Shown: positions 41,428 to 55,400, counted from the stretch's first letter. The stretch: DNA of 64,000 nucleotides from Sipunculus nudus (GCA_026874595.1 CM049318.1:48948750-49012749), one strand, 5' to 3'. Numbers and translations are program-made. Notes: generated from the sequence alone by a model not told the origin.

Positions 41428-43431
41428 AAGGCCCAGATTGCGATCTGGACGGATCTTAGATCTGTCCAGCCCAAATTGCGATCGCAGTTCAGGCCGGCCC
41501 AAACTGCTACGCAATCCAGGCTGGCCAGATCTTAGATCCGTCCAGCCTATATTACCATCACAGTTTAGTCCGGCCCAGATTGCGATCTTGTCTTTCTTGC
41601 TTCAGGATCGCAGTCTGGGCTTGATAGATCTAAGATCTGTCCAGTCAAGACTGCGATCCTAAACTTGACCAGCCCATATTGTTATCCATGCGATCCAAGT
41701 GTTTCAGCTTGTTAATTTATAGTTATTTTAAAATTAAAAAAAAAATAAAATATGTCAAAATTTTAAAATTTTACTCAGACAAGTACTGATTAAATATGTC
41801 AATATGTTTCACTAATAATATTAAGACTTGTGGCTGTATCAGCTGTCACAAGACTGTGTAAATAATCAAAATCTGAATTGCTGGTTCCTCAATTTATGTT
41901 AATAAAATTAAACTTGCCCATCTCTAGTTTTCTCCTTGTACAATTTATAGGGTGTTCTTATGCTTGAGTTATTTTTTATTCTTATAATGGTTTCTTAGCT
42001 GAGATTTGCTTTTAATTTTTTTTAACATTTTTAAAAATAAAAATATTTAAATATGATGAAAAATCAGATCTTAGACAAGTTCTCGTTATGATTTCTGTAA
42101 TGTTGATAATTTTCATAAGACCTTTGCTATGTCTAGTGTTGTCTATTGATGTGAAAGTAGTCCAAAGTGAATATAACAGTTTAATGTTTAAATATAAATT
42201 AAAGCCATAAAACCAGGTACTTATGATCATTATGATCATACTTATGATCAGTTTGTGAAATTTGTAAATTCTGGATTCTCAAGAACTTTGTTTTGCTGAA
42301 ACTGAATAAATACCAGACATGATAAGTATACTTTGCAAATATATTTGAATGCGAATATGAATATATGTATTCCATAATTTCATGCATAAAAATAGGAATA
42401 CAGGTATAAATGAAAATATTTGAATACAAATGCAAATACTTTCAAAATGTAATCATGAATGTATTCATGAATATATTCTATAATATTATTTTAATAATCA
42501 TTTATTTTGGTTATATTATTAAAAGATCTTTTCATATGATGCTGTTATTATTTTTAATTTAAATTATATTTGACAAAATATTTGTTATTAATTTATAATA
42601 AATAGTTATATTATTTAAGTTTTATTCTTGGGTAGGAATAACCAGTAATTATTAAATAAAAGTTCTCATTTGTAAAAATCAGAATTACCATGACTGATAA
42701 TGGACAGGTTTTTTTTCAAATAATTCTACTGCAATGTAGATAAAGTTGTATGGCCAAGTCAAAACCTATGTGAAAACAGCACACCATTTCCAACTGTATA
42801 TAATATAAATGACATCAATCCTCTTCCCAGTCTCCAAGGATATTATCATAATCTTACATAACTTGAGTTAAACACCATCAGCTCATAATGCAGCTTATAT
42901 TACCACACAAAACCTGCACTTGCCTACCTCCTCTTCCAAATCATATTTTGTGAGCATATAAAAGCCATGGGTTCCTTGTTACCTTTTTTCAACAACCATG
43001 CAATACTAAATGAGTTGGTGAAACATCCCATTTTTCACTCCTGTGATATGAAGGAGTGAAAATTGCCTTTCTGTATTATAATTGTATTTATTATGGGAAA
43101 ATGGTACAATGCAATACCAAATGAGTTGGTAAAACAACCAATGTTTCACTCCTGTGATTGTAAAAGCATGGATCGCAATATGGGCTGGTCAAGTTTAGGA
43201 TTGCAATCTTGGCTGGACTGATCTTAGATCTGTCCAGACCAGATTGCAATCCTGAAGCAAGAAAGACAGGATCGCAGTCTGGGCCGGACTAAACTGCAAT
43301 CGCAATCTAGGCTGGACGGATCTAAGATCTGGCCAGCCTGGATTGCGATCGCAGTTTGGACTGGCCTGAACTGCGATCGCAATTTGGGCTGGACAGATCT
43401 AAGATCCGTCCAGATCGCGATCTGGGCCTTG

Positions 43432-43484
<53 letters not shown>

Positions 43485-46400
43485 CTGGGGGTCAAAAGCA
43501 GACCATGTTGACAGAATGAAGTGAAAAGTGGAGTCGGGGTCCGAGCTGATCACTTGACCTCAGCTACCCAAGACCGACATCAGCTCCCTGACCAGTGACA
43601 AAAATATAAAAAAATTAGATTCAAGATATTGGCCTCCCCATATTGTAAGGAGAAAATGAATGAAGCCTTTGAATGTATAGTTGTAGGTGACACTTAAAGC
43701 AAAGTGCAGAGGTATCAAGATGCCTTCCCAGGTTAGCTCTAGACCACCCGATACCAAGGTCAAGATGAGATTATTATATAGTCAGACGAGCCAGCAGAGC
43801 AGCAACTACCTCGCCCAGTCTGTGACAAAAGCCTGAACACCTGAATCACCAGCATGCAGACAGACAGTCAGTTTGGCACTAGTTTAGAACCTTTAAAATT
43901 ACAATGAATGATGACAGAGTGATCTTTGTTTTCCTCAGTGGTGTTTACAGCTTAATGTTTTATTAAAGAGCTCTATATTTCTTCTACATGCAGAGTGAAG
44001 AATGTGCTGTTACAGTCTAACTGTATACTCGAAGCCTTTGGGAATGCCAAGACCAACAGAAACGACAACTCCAGCAGGTTCGGCAAGTACATGGACATCA
44101 ACTTTGACTTCAAGGGAGATCCTGTCGGAGGCCACATCAATAACTACCTGCTGGAAAAGGTGTGCCATCTAGTGATTGTTCTTCTCAACCATTATAGAAT
44201 AATATCAGGTTTTGGTAGGTCTTCATAAAAAAGGCCATAAAATAGGTTGTTGTATTAGGCACCAGGTGCAACATAAAGTTACTAACAGACAAACCTACCA
44301 ACCAAGGTTAAAGTATAATACCTTGCCACCTGGTGGAGATGTAAATGTAAAGTGCCAAGCATGATTTTAAATCAGCCATGTCAGTGGTCATATGCTTTCA
44401 AATATAAGAATGTTGGGAATTTCCATATTCACAGGTTCCATATTATATTAAGCAAACTTAAATAAGAATTCTGATAAATAATCTATTCTCCCTTATCAGC
44501 AGGTAGTTTACTGGGAAGTTATCATTGGTAGTATACATACATGTTATGTTTCTATATCATAGTAATATTATATCAGGTGATATTTTACTGGGGAATTATC
44601 ATTGATTGTATATATACATTTGGTTTTGTTCTTTATTCAGTCCAGGGTGGTGTTCCAGCAAAAAGGAGAGAGGAACTTTCATTCATTTTACCAGGTATAT
44701 ATTCATTTTAACTGCAACTGTTTGTTTTATAAATTTATTTTTCAATCAAGCATTCATATATTATTAAATGTTAGGAATCTTTACATAGATTAATTATGCA
44801 GCTCAGGTGTAATTTTCTTGAAAAATATTGCAGTTTTCATCCAGAAGGAGATAGCTGGGGGTCTTGTTCTCATATAAAATAAAAGGTCATATTACTCATC
44901 TATACTATATATTACTACTTTATATTAGCCATGTTTCCATTGTCAGCAAAATGGATACCAGCCCTGCAAGGACCATCCCAAAGCCAATGTTGTTACAGTT
45001 TGTTTTGACTGACAGCACACCACCCTAGGCTCTTCCTAAGGGTCATAAAGAGAGGCAAAAGTCTCACTAAGAGACATTCACAGAGACCATGTGACCGCTG
45101 TCAGTCAAAACAAAATGTAACAACATTGGCTCCGGGGCGGCCTCATTGGACAGGCAACAGAAATATGGCTATGATAAAAGAGTCTTAATACCATAATAGG
45201 TTGGTGCAGAAGCAACTAAGTGGAAGCGTAATATGAGCAGGGGGTCATGAAATTTTGTAACAAATATTTAATTAATATATTGGGTTTAACAAAAAACACT
45301 ATTGTTTAGGGGTTGCCTTGTTTGCTTCAGTGAATCTTGATATTAGATATAAATGTTACATTTTTCAGTTGCTGTTTGGGTGTCCAGAACCAAAGCTACA
45401 GGAAATGAAGCTGATGAGAGACACCACGGTGTATCACTACATGAATCAGGGAGGAGAGGCCCAGGTCAGCCACTACACCAAAATCCATAATCATATCTCA
45501 TAATCCTCTATAGTCAATCCCACGGCCCTCGTCTGCATGTTTTTTCACGATATCTTTTAAAGAATATTCTTTACAAATAAGTTTGGGCCTAAAATATGTA
45601 TCATGCATATGTTCTAATTTAAAGTATTTACTTTGGAACACTTTTGGATTTATTATAAATTATGTCAAAGGACTTAGGATGGTGTTTTTCCAGTACAGCT
45701 GGACCAAAATTTCCTCCATGAAAGACTTTCCATGTCTAAGGTTGCAAGAGCTGTTTATAATACAATAGTGACGTCCCAAAGGTCGAATGTGTATGACGTT
45801 GCATTGTCCGACATGACCAGCTGGAATTGTTTATTTCTCATTTCACTGGTAATGAACATGTCACAAACATTGATGACTGTTCTGTCTTATTTTCAACTTT
45901 TGTCCCAAACAAATTCTGTGCAAGGTAAAACATTATTTTTCACCCAGGCTGTCTCCGGAATAGCTCTTGCAACCTTTGGGTCAGAAAATTTAAACTGTCT
46001 TACACTTATAAAAAATATTGTCTAGGAAAACATACATACATGGGTACTGGGATGGACTATTGAGTCACTGTTCTGGTTTTGTTTGTTCTGAATAAATTAA
46101 ATGTGTATATGACTATAAATGATATTTTGTAGAAAGAGAAGTTATTTGTCCAGGTTTCCTAATTAAGATAACTGAGCTCTACAGAATGATGGCTTTTCTG
46201 TTAATACTTATCATTGACTGTATTTTGTAATTTTTTCTCTAGAAAAACTTTAACAGAAGTTATCATCAGTTGTATGACAAAATCAAGTTTTTCCCCAGAA
46301 AAGGTTTAAACACCCAACATCAGCATGGATGCCCACAAATTTTTTTAGCTCAAATCTTTAATTGATGTGTGTTTTCAAATGTTCTCTATAAACTAGTAAA

Positions 46401-49400
46401 TCAGGGATGATTATTTTTGTTAACAACAGATGTGGACCAGGAGGTGAGGTTTCGTACACTGCAGCTATATTAATCATTATCATACAACATTCCACTGTAT
46501 ATGTCTATATGTATATTTTGAGTATGTTTTTTGTGCATCACCTGGCATGTTTAACTTGATCACGTGATACCTGTGGTATGTAAGTTGGTATATGATTGTG
46601 TGCATGGTTTTGATGATAGCAAACCCACTCAAGGACAGTTATCTGTTAAAGACATACTTGCATCCATCAGATCAGGCAGAAAGGCTTGTTCCAGCTAAAT
46701 GCTCAAATCCAAACCCCACCAACGGTAAATTTAGCAAACCTAGCATGCTTCTGATAGTGATATCATGCTTGTCCCTCAACAATGTTTCCTATGATCCCCT
46801 GATTGTACATGGACAGTGTACCTGTACATTTAAAAGAAAAGCGGTGATGTAAGCATTGCCTTCATGCACAGTTTTAGGGATTATGGGATACATTTTCGAG
46901 GGACCAGTATGATTTCACTTTCAGAAGATAAAGCATGTCACATTTTATAAATCTGATGTAAAATTTTCCTTTGATGGGACAGGGATTTGAGCATTTAAAC
47001 TGGACATGCCTTCTGGCCTGATCTGATTACTGGAAGAATGGAATGTATCACATTTGTGCTGGATGCTGACAGGGGCTGGTGCATTTGGGTTGGGGGGGGG
47101 GGGGGAGGGGCTAGGTCTAGGGGGTTGTGTTTATGAGGACTGTCAGTCTTCCAGTTGGGGACTAGCTCCAGTCAAGCCGAGATTACTTGCAGCTTACTTA
47201 CAGTGACAATTCAGACACTCATGTATGCATCTCAAATGGAAGAATGAAAATGTTTGGCTAAAGCGTTGCTGTTCTACGGCTGCATCAGGCTGGCTTATCA
47301 GCCTATATAAGAAATATGTAATACCAGAGGGGCGTGTCCTCTGAAAAGTGCCAGTCAACACAAACAAGCCCTAAAAGGATTAATACCAAAAGTTAATGGC
47401 ATCATCAGGGTCTTCCTATATTCAGAAAATTCATTTATTTTCTAGGATATTGGTAATTTTAATTAATCTTATGAAATTTTTGTTGGAAGTAATCAGTATA
47501 ATGTGAAAATATTTGGGGATTGTTTGTCAAAGATTAGTGTTCAACAAATGTCAGTCCTCTTCTCAGAAAACTCTGGAGATTTCCTAGCATATATGTAGTC
47601 CAAGAACCATGGCAGAAAGTCCTGACGACTGATATATGATAACAAGTGCTTGAGTTCCCGCCCCAATGCAATATCATGATATATTGTGATAACTGTTTGT
47701 ATCATCATTATATAAAAAAACTGATATCATTTCAACCGTAACTGCCATGTTGTATAGGTTGAACAAAAATGACTGATGCCAGTGGTTAAAGTAGTGATCG
47801 TCAATATAATTTATCAGGAGCTAGCTTGTATTTGGTAGAAAGTCTGCTATATTCCTATCATTCTGTGTTTGTGAGTAAAATGGAGTCATTTTAGTCATAC
47901 AGATCATATTTCCACATATGCTTTAGATAAACTATTCAAGTCTTCTGTGTCGCTGTCATATAGGGAACATGGCTTCAAATCACCAAGGCATTTAAGGTGC
48001 ATACACAGAAAAAGCTACAGCGAAGAAATTCTCGGGTAAGGAGAGTAGACCCGCTTGTCTTCGGCAGATTTGCATATAGGAGAGAGTAGAATAGTTCTAT
48101 CTTCTAGTGGTCTGGCCAGGGACCTATGCTTATGAATATTCATGTGGCTTTTGTCTGTGTGCACCTGAATCAGATGTTCATTGCTATTTGGAAAGTAATT
48201 AATCATTAACAGGAGTCAAAGCCGAAAAGCAAGCGGGGCACCTGGCAAAGAGATGAACGAACCAACCGAGTTGAATACATGGTAAACTGCAAATTAAGAA
48301 ACGGGTCAAGGTTGCTAACTAACTAACATTTTTAACCTTCTTAAACAGTACTGTTGTTACTAATATTGAACATTACAGGTCAGTTTAGGACTGTCTGTTG
48401 TTTGGGTGTAACATTTAAACCCTGTGCTTTTTGTAATTATATATTTCTAAAGCAAGAGTTTCCCAGATGCTGGTGTGTTTGGTGTAATGTACATTATTGT
48501 TTTGTCATATTTTTACATTGTAAAAAATAAAGCATTAACATATTATAGCCTCTTAATTACTTCACAGTCATGTAATGTAAAGCAGTGCAATGTTTTACTA
48601 ATTTTCATTGTATATATTTTCCTGCAGTACTGTATTTTAATGCTTACATTAACTGAGTATAATACCATATTATTGTCTACAAAAGCTGTAATTGTATTAT
48701 TTTCTCTTGAAAGTGCTAATTTAAATATTCAATTTAGCCTAAAGCTGTGATTTCCAACCTCCCAGGGCACCCTAAATCTAAATCCCATTTGTGTACTCCT
48801 GACAAGAAATTGTATTGTCTGAATAAATGTTGTAATAATTTAATAGGTCAGCAAATGTTAAACAAATGTTAAGTTCCAGTAAATCCTCTATTGTTCCTTC
48901 ATGCTAGGAGCTGCATTATGCATGGGCTACAGGCAACCGAAAGTTTGTAAGCCTTTTGCCCTTGATAAATTTTGGGTCAACACATGCACTCAAGTGAAAG
49001 AGAGAGAGTAAATGTTGGCTCAACATATGCACCATAGTGAGAGAGACAATAAATTTTGGGTCAACACATGCACTCAAGTGAAAGAGACAGTTTCGTAAAT
49101 AATGGGTCAACACATGCACTCAAGTAAAAGAGACAGTTAATTTTGGGTCAACACATGCACTCAAGTGAAGGAGACAGTAAATTTGGGATCATTCACTCAT
49201 ATGGAAGAGATAGTAAATTTGGGGTCAACACATGCACTAAAGTGGAAGAGACAGTATATTTTGAGTCAGAATATGCACTCAAGTGGAAGAGACAGTAAAT
49301 TTTGAGTCAACATATGCACTCAAGTGGAAGAGACAGTAAATTTTGAGTCAACACATGCACTCAAGTGGAAGAGACAGTAAAGCTCTTGTCATCACATGCA

Positions 49401-52400
49401 CTAAAGTACTGATACTATGAGTGTGGATCCTGCAGGGCTTGCATTGGGTGTTTCAGGTTTTGTTTGTTAACTGGTTGTTTTTATATTCATCTAGCACTGT
49501 TTTCACATGCCATATGGATCAATAACCTTATTTACAATATTTTATTTTTAAATGGCCAACCTGTTTGTTAAAACTTAATTTATTTGCATATTTACCATTA
49601 AGGTTAATAAATACTCCAAGATTGCCCTTCATAGCAATCCACTAGAAATATAAAAAGCGAATAAAAATGAAAACTGATAAATTTGATAAACACCTTGATG
49701 ACATTACATGAGACAGTATTTACAGTAGGTCTTAGCTAGGCCATATCATGTCACTGAGAGGGGCCTTAAAACCTGAAGATATGTGTCATTGAATTGATGA
49801 TAAACCTGTGCTGTTTGATGGAGCTTAAAAATCAAAGGAATGAACTCACATGGGTAAGATCCTGCAAAGATCTACTGATTTAAAAATAGGTAATAAATCA
49901 GTCAACTTTAACTTAAGGCACCAAATGTTTCCACAGCATTAAAAGGGGCAGGACATCCACATTTAAAAGACCTTTGCTTAAGACATCATAATCTTTGGTT
50001 TAAGCCTAACTTACAGAGTTGTGATACAAGAGATATAGGGGATTATACTGCAATGGTCATCCATCCTGTTGCATTGTTATCGTGGTAAACAGTCAATAAT
50101 CTTAACATAGGCTGTGAGTAATGAATGGTTATTTCCTGTACTATCACATAAAAATTGGGTATCGCCATTAACCTGTGTGAACCATGCTTGTATTCATGCG
50201 GTCAGAAATTCAAGAAATGTGCAGAGGAATTTACCAATATATGTTGAGTTAAAAGAGAGTTTTTCTTGCAAATGGCAGTTGTTGTTAGTAGGTATACTAA
50301 AAGGTAAGGATCGATCTGGTTTATGTCAAGTGACAGCGTACTTTGTAGGCATTGTAAAAAATGATAAAAGTATTTGCATCTTCATAGAAGCATACAGTGT
50401 GGATGCAAGATGAGAAGACACTGTGATGCCAGTACGCTGGCTGTAGACCCCCTAATGTCAGAAGACTGGCACTGTCCTCTCTACAACCTCACAACATAGA
50501 TAAAATAGAGTTAATATGCTTACATCATCTGAATTACTTGCAGTTAACAGTGGGTATAACTCCATCTCATATACCCACCAGGATAGCAACCACCTGGCAA
50601 TCTCATTAAAATTATTTAAGCTGTGTTTTCATTGCAATTTCTTTACTATAACATTCCAACTGCCAATTAATAAGGAAACATTGGTGCATTTTGTCATTGT
50701 GCCAAAACTGATATATCATGCAATTTATATAATCACTTCTCATCCCTGTCAGTGATAAATACATTGAACAAGATTTATGTATTGACATACAGGTACTTGA
50801 TGTGCCATGTCATAAACACACATTTCATAGACGTGTCATATCAGTTTATCAGAGTATGAGTACTAGATGTGTAACACCTTGTGCTTTATCAGGACACAGT
50901 GTATATATCTGCATACAGTAGAGGGTCATTTATCCGAAAAGCTTGGGACAGTGTTTTTAGCTCAGCTGACTATAAGTCATCTGAGCTATAGTCCGTCTGT
51001 CCGTCCGTCCGTCCGTCCGTCCGTCCGTAGATGTGGCACGTTTTAAAACCGTAAGACCTAGGAATCCAAAATTCAACATAATGTTAGATGTCCCCAAGAT
51101 CTCCTACCAAGCCGAAAACTGGGTCTTTGCGACTTCGTTCCTTTGAGAAATTAAGGAAAAACCTCAATTTTTTATTAAAATCCTATTTTCACACTTCAGG
51201 ACTGCCTCATATCAAAACCACTCATCTATTTTTCCTCATTTTTACCATAAATATTCTTCTATATAGTTCCTATGTACATGCCAGAAATTAAGTCTGTTAA
51301 GTATAAATTCTTTAAGTTATGGGCCCAAACATAATGGACTTTGTAAAAAATCAGGAAAAATATTTTCTCACTTAACATGAAAAATTTTGAAACTAGAGTC
51401 TATTTTCCCAAGTATATAACTATGTTTAATTAAGATTCAATTGTTTACCCAAAATTAGATCTGAATTTTGTAAATTTTTTAAGTAATTAGCATAAAAATA
51501 AAATCAGTACCTTAAATTTTGCCCTACTTTGACCATGGCACATTTTTTTCCTGTAAGTACCATTGATTTAATTTTCACAGCATGTAAACATAAATATTCA
51601 ATTTGTTTAAATCTGAAATTTAGAAGTAAAAGCTTGAAAATTAAGCTAGTTATTGATTTTTTTCTTGAGGCTCTATTGTAGTCATTTGCTTTGATTACAG
51701 ATTACAGATGCAGGGTCCCACTCTAGGTCACTGGAAGTCAGCTATGCCAGGGTTTCTGATTTGTTACAGTCACTGGGGGAGATCCCCTGCTGTGACAGGT
51801 GTACAGTTATTCTCATATCACCACCCCAATCACCCTTCCCCCCCCCCCCCCCCCCCCCCCCCGCAAACCCAACCCACCAAGTGTTATGCAGTATTGTTAT
51901 TGTTTTCACTGTATCTCCTTAATTGTAATGCTGTTTCCACTCTGATATGCAAAAACTTTCCTTGAAAAAGTAATTCAAGGTGTAATCCAGAAGATGCAAT
52001 GTTGTGTAATGTAGCATTTTTAAAGAAATCATTTTTCTTTTAAATGATTTTACCGATCATAATGGAACCCATCAGTATGCTTAAATTATGATAAAATATG
52101 AAGCACATTATGGATAAATAAAGACACAATTAAAAATTGTGAAATCTAAATCAAGTATTTTTTTAGATATTTATTTTTTTGCAGATTTAAAAGATATATT
52201 TTTGTGATAAAAAATAAATAAACATTTGTATGCATGATGTGGTGTTATCTGACAAGATTGAGATTTATGATGATGCAATTGAGAATTATTCAGATATATG
52301 TTATATTGAAAATGTATAGAAATATAAACTTAAATTAAAAAAAAATTGATGTGATAAAAAAATGAGGATTTATTACAAACATTTGTTCATTATTTTCTTG

Positions 52401-55400
52401 CATCAGCAGAATTTGAGATCAGGCTTTGTTTGCCATGTTTTATGTTGTTAATTAGTTATATTTCAACTGTATACATTTCATAAAAAAAAAAACATATATT
52501 TAATAATATATATTATACAAAAAAAAGATTTGATTGAACAAATGTGTAAACTACTGAAATGTCAATAGTTAATCGAAAAGCCAACTAATGATCATCATGG
52601 TAATTGTACAGATCATTTGTTCACAAACTGCACACATGCTTCAGTTTCAACATTAGGAAACACATGGTCAGGTCACAAAATATTATTTGCAACAATTTTT
52701 GCTCATCAATACAAACCAATCATATAAACCAACCATGGCCTTTATTACCTCTTCCTCTTACACTTTCTCTCCATTTGATATTATTTTAGATTTTTACCTT
52801 CAAGGTTAACGTCAGCTGAGCACAGTGACCCATAGGTCCCTTGTTTGTTTGGGTAATGATTGTCAGATAAAAGGTTCCACACAATTCCCCTTGATTGCCA
52901 ACATGCCACCAAACACTGGACTTTACCAGAGATTGACAGACATGAATTATTGAAGCTGGTCAAAAATAATATTTGCAAAATCATTTATGTTTGTTTTTCC
53001 GTCATTTTAATCAATTTATAATGTAAAATTCATTAAAATTATTGCTAATTGGCCCTGGAAAATCGAAACTCAATCCATTGTTGATAATTTTTTATTGTTT
53101 GAATTTCAGATAAATGGTCAAAATTTTGGTTTTTATTGTCAGACAACCATTTTACAGATAAAGGACGCTCTACTGTATTTACTAACAAGGTGGTGGGTAT
53201 AATAAACAGTATCACAACTACACATTGAAGCACTCAGAATGGCTGAGCACATTTTTTCCACATTTAATCATTGGGAGCTGATTTTGTTGTTGTTTAGATT
53301 GGTACAAATTGACAATCATCATATATATAAGGAATATTTTTACACATTGTAACTTTGCTTTATTCAGTGTGTTTAAAATAATGCTGAATTTCTGTTGTGA
53401 TTTTAGTTGGACATTCTCCAGAATGTTAATCAGTTAAATTAAGACGTGATATTAAAATAACTAATTAGGTATTGGTCTCATATTTGATTCAAAATAGTTC
53501 ATCATTTTAGAGCTTATTCTACGACTGAATGATAGATTGTTAATTTCAAATGTCAGTCAATAAATGTACTATTTCAGTTCTGCAGTTGTTTCCATGGTCA
53601 CTCATCTCCATGCATCTTGGAAATCTGGAAATTGGAAAATTAGTTTCCTTTTGTTTAGTCAGAATTTAAGCTAAACGTCTAGGATGAAAGAAAATAAAAA
53701 AAAAATAGAAACACAAAGAAATATACATGATTTTTGAAAATTCCAGGATAATTATTTTGATCTCCTTTGTATAGTAACACACAAAATATACTGCTGAATT
53801 TTGAAAATTCCAGGATAATTATTATGATCTTCTTTGGATATTAACATTTAAAAAAATCCAGATTAATTTTGAAAATTCCAGGATAATTGTTTAAATCTTT
53901 TGGTAATAACACACAAAAAATCCATTTGGAAAAAATGACAGGAAAATATTATCATAAAATGCCAAGAACCCTGCCTTGAGTCAGTTGAGGCATGAATCCT
54001 TTTTGTTCAAGTGTTTATGACAATGATTAACATCTTGATTATAATGATACTTAGTAGATACAATGTAATACTAATGTAGTACATGAACTATATAAAGATA
54101 ATACTAATGATTATCTGGTGTATGATGTAGAACCAAATGATTGTGATGATTATGGCATTAATTTTTTAGAAATCATGTACCTTGTGGGTATCACCATTTG
54201 ATACATGATATCTTTTCAGGTTTCTTCCATTGATGATAAAAGAGATTACCGTACGGTCAATGATGCTTTCAAGGCTGTGGGGTTTGCCAGGGAAGATATT
54301 GAAACACTGTGGAAGATGGTTGGAGCAGTGCTGCATTTGGTAATACATTAGCTAGCTTACATAGTTTTGCCAAGTCAATATGGTTTGAAGAAAAATATCA
54401 GCCTGAGATCATACATACGGGTCCTGCCATCTGCAATCACACAAAACTAATCCTCACCATACAAGACAAGGTCCAAACCACAAGGCCTTGTAGGCTTTAC
54501 TCTTTTAAATAAAATATCTAACAAATGTATCTTAATATTATGTAAAATTACATTTTCTATTTTTTTAGCTCAGCTGACTATAAGTCATCTGAGCTATAGT
54601 CGTGGTCCATTGTCCGTCGTCCGTCCGTCTGTCCGGATGTCCGTCCGTAAGACTGTTGGACCTACGAATCTGAAATACAGTTAGATGTCCCCAAAATCTC
54701 CTACCATGTTGAAAATTGGGTCAGTAGGACTTTGTTCCTTCGAGATATTAAGGAAAAACCTCAATTTTTTATTAGAAATCTATTTTTACACTTCAGGACT
54801 GCCTAATATCAAAACCACTCATCTGGTTTTCTTCATATTTACCATAAATATTCCTCTATATAGTTTCTTTGTACATGCCAGATATTAAGTCAGTATTATA
54901 TAATTTAAAAAAGTTATGGGCCCAAACATAATGGACTTTGTAAAAAAATCAGGAATATATTTGGTCACTTAAGACCAAAAGTGTTAAAGGTAGGGACTTT
55001 TTTCCAGTAATACAACTTTAATTAATCAAAATTTAATTGTATACCAAACATTAGATCAAAATCTGTTAAATTTTTTTAAATATTGGCAAAAATATAAAAT
55101 TGGTACTTTAAATTTACCCAACTTTGGCCACGGCAAGTTTTTTTTCTGTAAGTACTGTGGATTTAATTTTCACAGCGTGTATACATAAGGATTTAATCTG
55201 TTAAAATCTGAAATTTGAAAATAAATGCTGCAAAATTAGGCTAGTTATTGAATTTTTTGGAGGCTCTTGTTGTATTCCCTTACATTGTCAAGCAGTCCAC
55301 TTTGATGACTGTAGGTCATTCAGTGCACATCTCTATGCTCCCCAGGCTGTTGGCATAATTTTAGATGTCCCCAAAATCTCCTACCATACCGAAAATTGGG

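Larger units (their letters stand above)
29993..43993 (+). other. Myo1D intron 3 (14 kb, phase 2)
   Basis: It holds a short MITE (30123-30306), a full SINE, a self-nested pair of pearl/HINE-like elements (33509-38434), a 1.7-kb inverted-repeat element (38553-40246) and a 2-kb foldback element (41424-43434). The stretches 30310-32030, 32450-33500 and 40250-41380 show nothing recognised beyond a short (GTATC)n/(GTATT)n tract near 41065-41100. Confidence 0.85.
45465..54219 (+). other. Myo1D intron 6 (8.75 kb, phase 0)
   Basis: It contains the two candidate cassette exons, a G-run at about 47092-47105, a 41-bp tandem array, a MITE carrying a nested pearl/HINE-like element, and a 68-bp tandem array. 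The rest (45465-47940, 49410-50900, 53180-53720) shows no recognised element. Confidence 0.8.

Noticed and set aside
45732-46025. 97-residue reading frame in intron 6
   Set aside because: No family resemblance, no good splice sites in phase, AT-rich composition like the surrounding intron.
46620-46724. A further cassette exon in intron 6: AG before, gtaaat after, 105 nt
   Set aside because: Length is divisible by three, but the phase-0 frame has TAA after nine codons; the open frame ([10 protein letters not shown]...) does not fit the phase.
48036-48110. U6 snRNA-like text (cttcggcag near 48059) in the putative intron between the candidate exons
   Set aside because: Only about ten bases agree; the rest of U6 and a T-run terminator are missing.
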